This document shows, one piece after another, positions 23,017 through 33,020 of a stretch of 64,000 nt of DNA. The stretch comes from Molossus alvarezi. Its lineage: Eukaryota > Chordata > Mammalia > Chiroptera > Molossidae. The stretch spans positions 25,156,488-25,220,487 of the forward strand of contig CM073898.1 in the NCBI GenBank assembly GCA_037176705.1, written 5' to 3'. Position numbers and translations under genes: made by a program. The notes below the pieces were generated by a model. It ran no database searches, was not told where the DNA came from, and saw nothing but the letters and a program-made list of their open reading frames with translations. Each line of letters opens with the position of its first letter. Positions within the stretch are counted from its first letter, which is position 1.

Positions 23017-23340
23017 GGCCCTGTCTGGTTTGGCTCCGTGGTTAGAGCATTGTGGGTTTGATTCTAATCAAGGGCACGTACCTAGGTTGCAGGTTTGATT
23101 CCTGGCCTGGTCCAGTAATGCAGGAGGCAACCAATCAATGTGTCTCTCTCACATCAATGTCTCTCTCTCTCTCTCTGTCTCTCTCTCTCTGTCTCTCTCT
23201 CTGTCTCTGTCTCTCTCTCTCTGTGTCTCTCTCCTCTCTCTCTCCTCTCCCTTCTCTCTCTCTCTCTCTCTCTCTCCCTCCCACCTTTCCACTCTCTCTA
23301 AAAATCAGTGTAAAAAAATATCCTTGGGTGAGAATAGACA
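23017..23340 (+). mobile_element. VES SINE with expanded CT tract
   Basis: Head GCCCTGTCTGGTTTGGCTCC and tail TCCTTGGGTGAGAATAGACA. The internal CT microsatellite (about 23,156-23,282) is much longer than in the other copies. Confidence 0.9.
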
Positions 23341-23555
23341 AAAAGAAAGAAAGAAAGAAAATTCTCTCTCCTTCTTCATCATGTGCCCCTCCCCCACTTC
23401 TCTCTCTCTCTCTCCCTCTCCCCCCCCCCCCCCAAGCCATTTACAGCCACAGTGAAATGGTCATTTGCAAGCCAGGAAGACACTAGACACCAACCCTGAT
23501 GGCACTTTCATCTTGGACTTCTTACCTCCAGAAATGTGAGAAAATGTCAATTTTT

Positions 23556-23803
23556 CCCTGGATTTTTTTTTATCCTCACCTGAGAACATTTGTCCATTTT
23601 TTGTTCAGATAGAGTGGGAGGAAGAGAGAGAGAGAGAGAGAGAAACATTGCCGTGAAAGGGACACATTGAGTGGCTGCCACCCGCACGACCAACCAGAGC
23701 CAGGGACAAACCACAATCGAGGTACGCGCCCTTAGCGGGAACCAAACCCAGGTCTCTCTGGACCACAGGCCGATGCTCTAACCACTGAGGCAAACCGGCC
23801 AGG
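23556..23803 (-). mobile_element. VES SINE inside the MLT1 LTR
   Basis: Reverse-oriented SINE with head complement GCAAACCGGCCAGG. TSD GTGAGAAAATGTCAATTTTT (20 bp) at 23,536-23,555 and 23,804-23,823. Confidence 0.95.
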
Positions 23804-23823
23804 GTGAGAAAATGTCAATTTTT

Positions 23824-23985
23824 AAAAAATTTATTTTAGAGAGAAGAAGGGAAAGAGAGAGAGAAAAGAAAAAAAAAACGACCTGCCATCCCACTCATTT
23901 GTTGCTTTTTGTGCCCTGACCGGGGATCAAACCCAACCTTGGTGTATCGGGACAACACTCTAACAAACTGAGCAACCCAGCCAGG
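23824..23985 (-). mobile_element. Second, shorter SINE at the same MLT1 site
   Basis: GA-rich tract, GTGCCCTGACCGGGGATCAA and ACTGAGCAACCCAGCCAGG head complement. It is followed at 23,986 by AGAAAATGTCTATTGTT, a third diverged copy of the same target word. Confidence 0.85.
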
Positions 23986-24059
23986 ACAGAAAATGTCTAT
24001 TGTTAAAGCCACTCCATCTGTGGTATTTTGTTTTGGCAGCTGGAGCTGACTAATAAAGT

Positions 24060-25170
24060 GTGCATTATTAATCCAGCTATCATTGTGGGCAACTGAAGTG
24101 TAATTTTGCAGGGAAATTCTGGGAATTGGTACACCTAAGTTTTATCTCTACCCAAGGGATGAAGAAGCTAGGATTTCTGCACATCAATTCATAACAGAGC
24201 TTGGCTGATGACTGCTCCCTTGGGTTATTAATTTCTCCAAACATCTAGATACAGAGTAACTTCCCACAATTTAAGGGGGGAAAGGGGACCTCAGGAACAC
24301 ATGCAGATACCAGCCTTTGGAAACTTGGTGCCGTTAGTGAGACTATTGACGGAGATTTGATGCATTTGAAGCTGCATATAATAAACTTACTCCAAGGCAG
24401 TTTCAGAAGCTGTCCAGGAGATTTGACCTTATTCAAATCAACATCTCTTTCATCTGCATCTTGCTTCCTTCCCCTGACCCTTTCACCTAACCACAGCAAC
24501 CTATCACTAGGGCACGCAGTATGTGTTCTGTGCCTCAATCACACCAAAGTTATACCGGTAAATGACTGCAAAAGCCCTTCATGCAAATCTTGAAAATCAA
24601 TTACAGAACTCTATGAAGTAAAAAAGAAAAAAAAATTTAAGAAATTTCTTTCTCTGGTAAAGACAGGTAGACAGGTGTCAAAATTACTGTCTCGTGCAGG
24701 TTTTCTCACATGTCTAAAACTCACAGCCTTTACCCTGCATGATCTCTAGGAAAGTATTGGTGTCAACGAAGCTTGCAGTGTGCCATTCTACAGGTGTTTT
24801 GTAGGGCTGATGGTTTTTTTACTTGTTTTCTTTCTTTATGGAAAGGGGTTTGGAGCTCCTCCTGGACTTTCTAACTCCCTGCATCCTGGTTCAATACCCC
24901 TGGGGCAGCCTAAGCCCCAAGCCATAAATTTTGCTTGATGATGGATTTCCTTTCATAATTTCTCTATGCGGCATCTACTTAATAGTGTCCACAGTCTGCT
25001 TCATGCAAGGTATCCTCTTGGGCATGAGAGAAGATGCAATGATGAGTATTTTTGCTGTCAAAAATAAACCTCCAGATAGAATTAGTAATTTAGCACTGAA
25101 TGAACTCCAGCTGGGACACCACTCCCAAGAGAGTTGGCCAGTTGGTGTCCTAACTGGTGTCTTTCCTACT
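24060..25170. other. Intergenic DNA, nothing recognised
   Basis: Unique-looking sequence after the MLT1 LTR. Short open frames such as 24,357-24,593 have no recognisable similarity. Confidence 0.4.
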
Positions 25171-25171
25171 A

Positions 25172-25565
25172 CAGTAGTCCCTCCCTAATCTGAGAAAGGA
25201 GTACATTCTAAGATCCCCAGTGGATGTCTAAAACCATAGATAGTACCGGACCCTGTACATACTATGTTTTCTTATATATGTACATACTTATGATAAAGTT
25301 CAATTTATAAATTAGACACAGTAAGATATAAATAACAGCAATAATAAAATAGAACAGCTATAACAATACACTGTAATACAATCTATATGAATGGCTTTGG
25401 GGCCATTGTTAAATTAAATAAGGGTGATTTGAACACAAGCACTGTGATACCATGAAAGTCAAACTGATACCTAGACCACTACTAAGTGACTAGCAGGACA
25501 GCATGAGATTTCATCAACAATCCTCAGAAGAGTGTGCAAATTAAAACTTATAAATTGTTCATCTC
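25172..25565 (+). mobile_element. Tigger-like (pogo/mariner) DNA transposon fragment, 3' truncated
   Basis: Begins TA then CAGTAGTCCCTCC, continuing with CCCAGTGGATGTCTAAAACC, TTATGATAAAGTTCAATTTA and AAAACTTATAAATTGTT. The TA target and CAGTAGTCC terminus fit Tigger-type MER elements. The opposite terminus is missing. Confidence 0.6.
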
Positions 25566-25599
25566 CCGGTAGACATTGTAAAAACGTCCTGCTGCTTGC

Positions 25600-26010
25600 C
25601 TTTTTCCTGCAGATCCCCCACACAGCCCCTGGCTTGAGTTTTCTTAGGTGAAAATCTGATCATGTGACTCCTCTGCTCAGGATAAAGTCCAACCTTTCAG
25701 AATAGTCCTTTCATGTTTTGGGCCCTACCTATGTATCGAGCCTCATTTTTCACTACTCTGTCAATTATTTCTTCATTCTTTCATTTAGCAAATGAATTTT
25801 GACACCATTGAAATGCTGAAGAGACAAGTAATGAACAAGACAGACAAAAATTGGTTTCCTTGTTTTTTGTCTGTTTCCACACTGCACACAGACCCCTCCA
25901 CCACAACTAAGTGAGATCCAGAAGCTCAAAGATCGCTATGTACCAGTGCCTAGTACATAGAGGGACCTCAAAAAAATCTGTGGAATGAATGAATGAGTTA
26001 CAATTCTGAT
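25600..26010 (+). repeat. L2 3' end
   Basis: TGATCATGTGACTCCTCTGC, GGATAAAGTCCAACCTTTCA and a terminal GTGCCTAGTACATAG with TGGAATGAATGAATGA are L2 phrases in order. Confidence 0.65.
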
Positions 26011-26139
26011 TCTACCACTGATTCTCTTAATGTTTCTAAACATCCAGACCCTCATTTTTTGGTAACTAACTATATAACAGGATTCTTATGGGATCAAATT
26101 GAAATAATGTATTGAGGGTGTTTTCTTGACTATAAGATA

Positions 26140-26390
26140 GCTCACATTTATGGGCTCTTTTACTGTTTCAGGCACTGTTTAAAGTATTTACATATGTTAA
26201 GTCATTTAATCCTTATGACAATCCTAAGAGGTAAATGCTATTGTTATTCTCATCTTACAGATGTAAAAACTGAGGCACCAAAAGGTTAAAAACAAAAACA
26301 AAAACATGCCTATTTAACAGGATCGGCATTTGAAAGCAGGCAATCTGGGTCCAGAGTTTATGCTTACATCCACTATAATTGGTGTTCAGC
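26140..26390 (-). repeat. MIR relic
   Basis: TTTCAGGCACTGTTTAAAGT, TCATCTTACAGATGTAAAAA and CTGAGGCACC in reverse MIR order. Confidence 0.65.
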
Positions 26391-26802
26391 TAATAGACTG
26401 TAATCTCAAGAGGGCAGAATCCATAGTAGGTACTTTGGGATTCTGCCCTCAGTTAATGTACATTGCAAAGACACTAAAGTAGAATGATCATACCTAGTGC
26501 CCAGTCTTAGTCTCTAATACCATTCACTACTAACTGGAAACAGGAGTCCTTGGAGAAATGGCTGATTCAAGAGCTAGAGCAGGGTAGGCACAAGGTGAAC
26601 AATGAGCATCATTTTTTGTGGCAGAAATTAAGGAAAGATTCAAAAATATGATGGAGCATGTCACAAAGACAAAAAGGTCAGCTTTAAGAGGCTCCCACTT
26701 CGGGACCAAATTAGGAACAATGTAATTTGAACACTAAAATAACTAAGGACAATAATGAATTATAGATCTTTGGGAAGATAGGAATCTATCAGTCTATACT
26801 AA

Positions 26803-26834
26803 TGATAGATAGATAGATGATTGATAGATAGATA
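26803..26834. repeat. (GATA)n imperfect microsatellite
   Basis: Tandem GATA units interrupted once. Confidence 0.85.
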
Positions 26835-26849
26835 TGAAGGGAGGACTTC

Positions 26850-27660
26850 TGTTTACAGTAAAATGCTGAGGGTCAACTGGTAAATGTGGAGGAAGTGCTA
26901 GAGTTGGACAGTCATCAGTTTGCACCCATGATGGCAGACATTGGTTCAGATAAGCATCATCAATGGATGCTAAATCTAGGGGGGAAGATTCGATGAAAAG
27001 CAGACTATTTGCAAGTCTTAAAGGTTCTCTTTACATTTGCTTATTAATTGCAAGGGAAAATGGGAACCAATACCATGTAGAAATCGGATGACACCTTGAC
27101 TACATGATTAAAATTAAGATCACTAATGAGGAGGTAGATGGACATAATATGCCTCCAGATGTCATGCCCTGAGAGGGACACAATATCACTTAGGTAGGAT
27201 TTTAGTTTGGAATGAACCTAACCATGAGGGAACCTAAGACAAATCTACAACAAGCAACGTGCTATGTAAAAAACAAAACAAGACAAAAGAGGGAGGTGTA
27301 TTCTTCAAAAACCTCAATATGATAAAAGATAAAGAAAGACTGTGGAAATGTTGTAGATCAAAGGAGGCTAAAGAGACATGATAACTAACTGCAATATCTA
27401 ATCCTAGATTACAGGATCCTGGTTGGGGGTGGGGTGGTGAATACTATATAAAGGATACTATAGAGTCAATTGACAAAATTGGAATATGGATGTTAAATAA
27501 GTGTCACATCAGTATTCAATTATCTGAAGTTGATAACTGTACCATAGTTATGTCAGAGCATATTTTTATTTATGTAAAATGCACACCAAAGTATTTTAAG
27601 GTAAAGGGCTAGGATGTATGCAACTTCCTCTCAAATGGTTAAGAAAACTTTATGCTAACA
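26850..27660 (+). mobile_element. L1M(E)-like 3' UTR, old
   Basis: TATGCCTCCAGATGTCATGC, GAGGCTAAAGAGACATGATA, CAATTGACAAAATTGGAATA and ATGCAACTTCCTCTCAAATG follow the order of an old L1M 3' end as I remember it. Boundaries are approximate. Confidence 0.5.
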
Positions 27661-28054
27661 TTAAAACACAGTGACAAACTCAAAACAAATCCCAAAATAG
27701 ATGCACTCAAGTTAAGAATCTCATTTTAACCGATGGAGCATGAGTGAGCTTAAGCCTGTCACTGGCATCTTTTGGTGGGCTCTGCAGGCTTCCCTCACTG
27801 ATCTCAGGGGCTAATACTCGTAGGAGCCTAGACATGGATACGTGCATGTGTGTGACACAACCATGTGTCTCGTACTCAGAACTGTGGGCATCTTGAAAGC
27901 AGTTGCTCCATATGGGTTTCCACCTGAGTTTGTTGTTGAGTATTAGGTGTCCACTTTTTTCTAGAGCAAAGGACAGCTGTCCCTCATGAATGCAAGAGGA
28001 AAATAATGACCCTTCCAACCCACATTCCTCCTCAGAGGTAATGACTTGAACTGG

Positions 28055-28260
28055 GATACGTAGGCATCAGTATCACTTAGACCCCAGCTCTGCCGCTTGG
28101 TTTTATGACCTTAAGAAAGTTAATTAACCTCTCTAACCCCCAGTTTTCTCTGCTGTAAAGTAAAAGTCTCTCCCTAATATTTTTGTCTTGATGATTACAG
28201 ATAATGTGGATAAAGTATTTAGCTCAGTGGATGGCAGATGGCAATTAATGATAGCCATCC
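28055..28260 (+). repeat. MIR relic
   Basis: CCCCAGCTCTGCCGCTTGGT, GTTAATTAACCTCTCTAACC and CCAGTTTTCTCTGCTGTAAA are forward MIR. Confidence 0.75.
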
Positions 28261-28319
28261 TGATTATTGCTCCAATCAAGTCTAAGAAGACTGAAGAGCA
28301 GGAGCATAATTAGTAATAA

Positions 28320-28515
28320 TAATACCTATTCATAATTTCATTTAATCTACAAAACACCTATGAAGCAAGGATTGTTGGCATCATCAGCCTTTTACCAAAG
28401 AAGAAACTGGGGCTTTGAAAGGTTACATAATTTGGTAAGGCCACATGACTAGTAAATTAAAGAGCTGAGTATTAAATGCAGTTCTGTCTGCTGCCAGAGT
28501 CCATGTTCTCAACCA
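28320..28515 (-). repeat. MIR relic, inverted relative to 28,055
   Basis: AAGAAACTGGGGCTTTGAAA, GTAAGGCCACATGACTAGTA and GAGTCCATGTTCTCAACCA are reverse MIR. Confidence 0.75.
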
Positions 28516-28859
28516 TGTATCTCCAGAAAACACACTGATCTTGAAGCTAGGCACTGAAAACTATAATCATCACAACCATTTATGAAGATGGCTAAGTAGC
28601 TGAAACCGCTTCTGGGTGTCCATGGGTTTGTTTCAGATAGCTGGAGTGTAGGTGAACACCACTCAAGTCCAGGACAAGGGTGCCATGAGCACCATGGAAA
28701 GACTCAATGGGAGCATCTACTTGAATGATTGACTTCTATGGAATTCACAGGTATCTTGTAGTCACCAAAATAGTTCAGTAGTGTGAGCAACAAAAATCCA
28801 AATTTGTGAACTGGACTTGCTTGAGTACATTTCAAAATGTAGATAGAGACTGGGGTTTT

Positions 28860-29079
28860 TTTTGTTTTTTAATTTTTTTTCTTTATTGATTTTAGAGAGA
28901 GAGGAAGGGACAGAGAGAGAGAGATGGAAACATCAATGAGAGAACATCGATTGGCCACCTCCTGCATGCCCCCCACTGGGGAATTGGCCCACAACCTGGG
29001 CATGTGCCCTGACCTGGAATCAAACCGGCGGCCTGTTGGTGGATGGGTCAACGCTCAACCACTGAGCCACGAGACTGGG
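28860..29079 (-). mobile_element. VES-type SINE (second subfamily)
   Basis: TTCTTTATTGATTTTAGAGA, ACCTCCTGCATGCCCCCCAC and CAACCACTGAGCCACGAG. TSD GAGACTGGGTTT-like on both sides. Confidence 0.9.
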
Positions 29080-29089
29080 TTTGAAATTA

Positions 29090-30349
29090 AGGTCAGCATA
29101 CAAAAGAACACTGGCATGTGTTCATGCCAGTTGGGAACTGTATCACATTCTATAACACTTTTTCAACAATGAAGGAGTGGTTGTAGCCACCAGGAAACAG
29201 AACATGTGCTTGTAGCTTGAAGCAAGTACTGCTGTGTGCATTCATCTTCTCTGAGAAACAGGGCAGTGAATGATATCTACCCCCAGACAGCCTATCTGGA
29301 CACACGTAATGACCCCCCAGCACTGCCCTGCCCTCAGGAATGCCTTTGAAGTCAGTGGGAAATCCATGCTTTACAGGAGGAACTGCATATCTTAGCCTCT
29401 TTTAAGATTAAGACAATATCTACATTGGCCTTATTACAATCCTTGTATTTTATTTGTAACTGAAGAGCAGCCAGATCCTTTGTTCTCACACACAAGCTGA
29501 ATTCCAAACTCCCTAAATCTGACTGACTGGTTGGCAGGCAAAACCCTCCACCTTGACAATGCCCCTAGAATTAATTGTCCTTGTTGTAACGTATTTAATC
29601 CTTGGGTTCACTGCCACCAGAGTAGTTTCACCATTATATTTTAACAGTTAAATCTGCACCTCATCTCAAACACTTCCCCCAGCCCGTGGCCATTTCTACC
29701 TTCCCTCAATATTCTTAGGGTCTGTCCTTAAATATAAATGTTTAGAACATGAGCTCCTTCTTTCTATTTCCCATAACAGTTCTTTGCTCAAGCTGAGATA
29801 TGGGTGGGTAATGCCCCTGCCAGATGCATCTGGCAAATATTTATCTTTCAAGCTTCTCCTTTTTTTTGAACTGTGTTTCAAGCTTGTTTTGATCCTTGAT
29901 CACCACCCATCCAAGAAAGTGATATATCATAAGACATAAAGATATGATTATGTTTTAAGACATTATGTTTTGGGGTAATTTGTTGTACGATAGCGATAGG
30001 TAACCAGAATGCATGCACATGGTGCGATAGCACTATATAAACATGTATATGTAGTACCAGTGTAAACAAACACATAGCAGTAACAAACACTGAGCTCAGG
30101 ATAGTGCTCATCACTCATTGGTAAAGCTCCGTGTTTGCTTCTGCTGTCTAAAGCAGTGGTTCTTCACTTTTATTGTTGTTGCTGTTTTGTTTTATTTACC
30201 AATAATACAGATGATGGCATTTGCTTGCAGGATGTGTTGCCATAGGCATGCCCAACTATCCATTGGTGGCCACTCTAAATTAGACTTTTGTCATGCAGCT
30301 CCTATCAGGAGCAGATCCAGGATTTGTGGCACCTAAAGCATCTACAAAT
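29090..30349. other. Intergenic DNA, nothing recognised
   Basis: No repeat family or coding motif that I can name. Confidence 0.4.
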
Positions 30350-30360
30350 TTGGGGAACTT

Positions 30361-30423
30361 TTTTAAAATTTATTTATTTTTCTTAATTTATTTTTGTTAC
30401 AGATGTTTCTCCTTTTTCTTCCC
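30361..30423 (-). mobile_element. Very short (63 bp) L1 3'-end insertion
   Basis: TTAATTTATTTTTGTTACAG and ATGTTTCTCCTTTTTC match the 3' end of the L1 at 46.16 kb. A perfect 11-bp TSD, TTGGGGAACTT, lies at 30,350-30,360 and 30,424-30,434. Confidence 0.8.
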
Positions 30424-30913
30424 TTGGGGAACTTGTTAAGAAAGCAAATTACGAATCCAAATTAGACATGAAAGTAAATATTTATTAAGGATGAGAAAAG
30501 AAAGCCCAAGAAATCACAAATTTTGTAAAGTTGACACCACAGACATACAGAAACATATATAATTGTATTGATTAAATGCATGGCATGCCTCTCTAGGACC
30601 TTGTGTCTGATTTTTTTGGCCGTATTGGTCTTTGCCTCAACTTCATGTTATTCCATTTTGGGATATTATTTTCTGAGGAGAAAATAGACAGATGATTTAG
30701 TTTTTCCTCCAGTATAGTTAATCAAGTTTTTATTTATTGATAGTTTCAAAAAGTCTCTTTCAGCTTCATAACATTGTATTGTTGATAGCATATAAATTTT
30801 TAGTATTATTGTCAAGTCTCTATTAGGTCTCTTTCATGTAGGAACTTCAGATTTCAGGGCATATAAAAGTTTTCCTTTTTTAATTTTTGCTTGCATGAAT
30901 GTTGGCGTGTTTC

Positions 30914-31107
30914 TTTTTTTAATTGATTTTTTTTGTTTTTTAGAGAGAGAGAAACATTAGCATGAGAGAGAAACATCAATGGGCTGCCTCCTGCACTTCC
31001 TACTGGGGATCGAGCCTGCAACCCAGGCATGTGCCCTGACAGAGAATCAAACTGGGACCTCTCAGTCCATGGGACCATGCTCAGTCCACTGAGCCACACT
31101 GGCCAGG
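30914..31107 (-). mobile_element. VES-type SINE
   Basis: TAATTGATTTTTTTTGTTTT tail, GGGGATCGAGCCTGCAACCC body and GAGCCACACTGGCCAGG head complement. Confidence 0.85.
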
Positions 31108-31111
31108 TGAT

Positions 31112-31698
31112 GTGTTGTTTTTTTAATTGAATTTATTATTGGAGTGACATTGGTTAATAAAATTATATAGGTTTCAAATGTACAATTCTATAATAATCAT
31201 CTGTATATTGTATTGTGTGTTCACCACTCCAAGTCAAGTCTCCTTCCATCACCATTTATCCCCATTTTATCCTCTGCCACACCACCCCCCCCTTCCCTCT
31301 GGTAATCATCACACTGTTGTCTGTGTCTATGAGTCTTTTGGGGTTTCTTTTTTGGTTAGTCTGTTCACTTTTTTCACCCAGTCCCCCAACCTCCCTTCCG
31401 TCTAACAGCTGTCAGTCTGCTCTCTGTATCTATGAGTCTGTTTCTGTTTTGTTTGTTAGTTTATTTTGTTCATTAGATTGCACATATAAGTGAAGTCATA
31501 TAGTATTTGTCTTTCTCTGGCTGGATTATTTCACATAGCATAACACTCTCCAGGTTCATCCATGCTGTTGCAAAAGGTAAGATTTCCTTCTTTTTATGGC
31601 CAAGTAGTATTCCATTGTGTAAATGTACCACAGCTTTTTTTATCCACTCATCTATTTATGGACACTTAGGCTGCTTCCAAATCATGGCTATTGTAAAT
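31112..31698 (-). mobile_element. L1MA-like 3' end, 5' truncated
   Basis: ATTGGAGTGACATTGGTTAA, TAGGTTTCAAATGTACAATT, then reverse ORF2 end (ATTCCATTGTGTAAATGTAC, ATGGACACTTAGGCTGCTTC). Confidence 0.85.
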
Positions 31699-31699
31699 A

Positions 31700-32859
31700 A
31701 ATACTGCATCAAGTTTTCTTTTCAGTGGCTAATCTCAAATACCCTTTGAACTGAAAATGCATGGGATGTTTATAATTGTATATGCTGCATTGTGCAGTAG
31801 ATTCTTAACAGGAGAGAAATAGCATTTTTAATCATCATTGAGGTAGACAGAATCCTCTCTTACAATTTTATCCATCTAATGATTAGGAAGAATTTTAAAT
31901 AGACTGGTTTCTGTCTCCATACTTTTCAAGCATTATTTTTCCTCCTATCAGCACATATACACCGTTGGTGCTGGGCAACGCAGGACACTTCTACTTCTGA
32001 CTTTCCACATGTTCCTATCACCTTTGAGTCTGAGAACACAGGCATAAAGAGACGAAGGCTGTATGCATTCTGGCCTACCCCTTTCAGGCTTAAATCCAGG
32101 CAGTCAATGCCAAATAGATTGAAGGGAAACAGAAAGCAGAGGGAGGTGTGTGCCCCTCTCCCCCTTTGGAACTCAGGGAGGGAACTGCTCCCCAGACTGG
32201 CCTTGCGCCTTCAAGAAGTCGTCACTACAAATTAAAAACGATGGTGCATGCAGGTTAGATGAAAATGGACTTTAGTTATCCCTTCTGAGCCTCCCTCAGC
32301 TAGACCTGGAAATCACTACACATACCACGGAGGACTAGGAAGGTAGCTGAGTTGGGAAACAGAGGTGATCACTATGAGTACATTGTTCAACTTGAGGCAG
32401 GAATCGAATGGAGGGTATAGGTGATCTGAATTAGCAAAAAAATTAAGTTCTGGGTCCTGGACATACCAAAGGACAAAGCACAGGCAAGTCAGCTCCAACT
32501 CCACAGATGAGTGCAAGGTGCCCAGCAACCAGATTAACCAGGACACCTCACAGCAGAGCTCAGTAAGGCTCCACACAAGAGCCCGGGATCCGGCTGTGTA
32601 GCCCAAGTCCCCTCCCCTGCCAGTCACCCCTGTAAGCTTTGCATTTTGTCTGCGACCCTGTTCCTTTAGCTGTTGTTCTAGGAGGGAAGGGAAACAGTGG
32701 AGCCTACGACACCAGAGTTCGATTTTCAAGTCACAGGGGAAGATCCCTGGAATCCGCTACTAAGACTTAAAACAATGTTAGACATTTATCGGGTCCTTTT
32801 TTGTGATGGCCATTCATATTACCATAATAAGGTGACATATTTACATAATATTAATTTTT
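31700..32859. other. Intergenic DNA, possible unassigned repeat
   Basis: A 137-codon minus-strand frame (32,316-32,729) has no recognisable domain. I regard it as chance. Confidence 0.35.
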
Positions 32860-33020
32860 TCAATTAAGTTTCACAGTAACTTTAAAACAGAGATATTATT
32901 ACTCTCTCCATTTACAACAAGAAACCTGAAGGCAAGAGAAATTAAATAAATTGCCCAAGGCTACCCAGCTTATGAAATAGGGAAGCTGGGCTTTGAACCC
33001 ACAGGTAGCACTCGGGAGTT
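32860..33020 (-). repeat. MIR relic
   Basis: ATTGCCCAAGGCTACCCAGC and GAAGCTGGGCTTTGAACCCA are reverse MIR. Confidence 0.7.

Larger units (their letters stand above)
23465..24060 (+). mobile_element. MLT1-type MaLR LTR 3' part, split by two SINEs
   Basis: Left part: ACTTTCATCTTGGACTTCTT, then CCAGAAATGTGAGAAAATG. Right part after the SINEs: AAAGCCACTCCATCTGTGGT, TTTGTTTTGGCAGCTGGAGC. Together they read as the well-known end of an MLT1 LTR. Confidence 0.75.

Noticed and set aside
23052..23486. Ser/Leu-rich frames over the SINE CT tract, and many similar ones at other SINEs
   Set aside because: They are translations of VES SINE bodies and CT/GA microsatellites in various frames.
32316..32729. 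137-codon minus-strand frame
   Set aside because: No domain, no promoter or splice context, and no similarity I can recognise.
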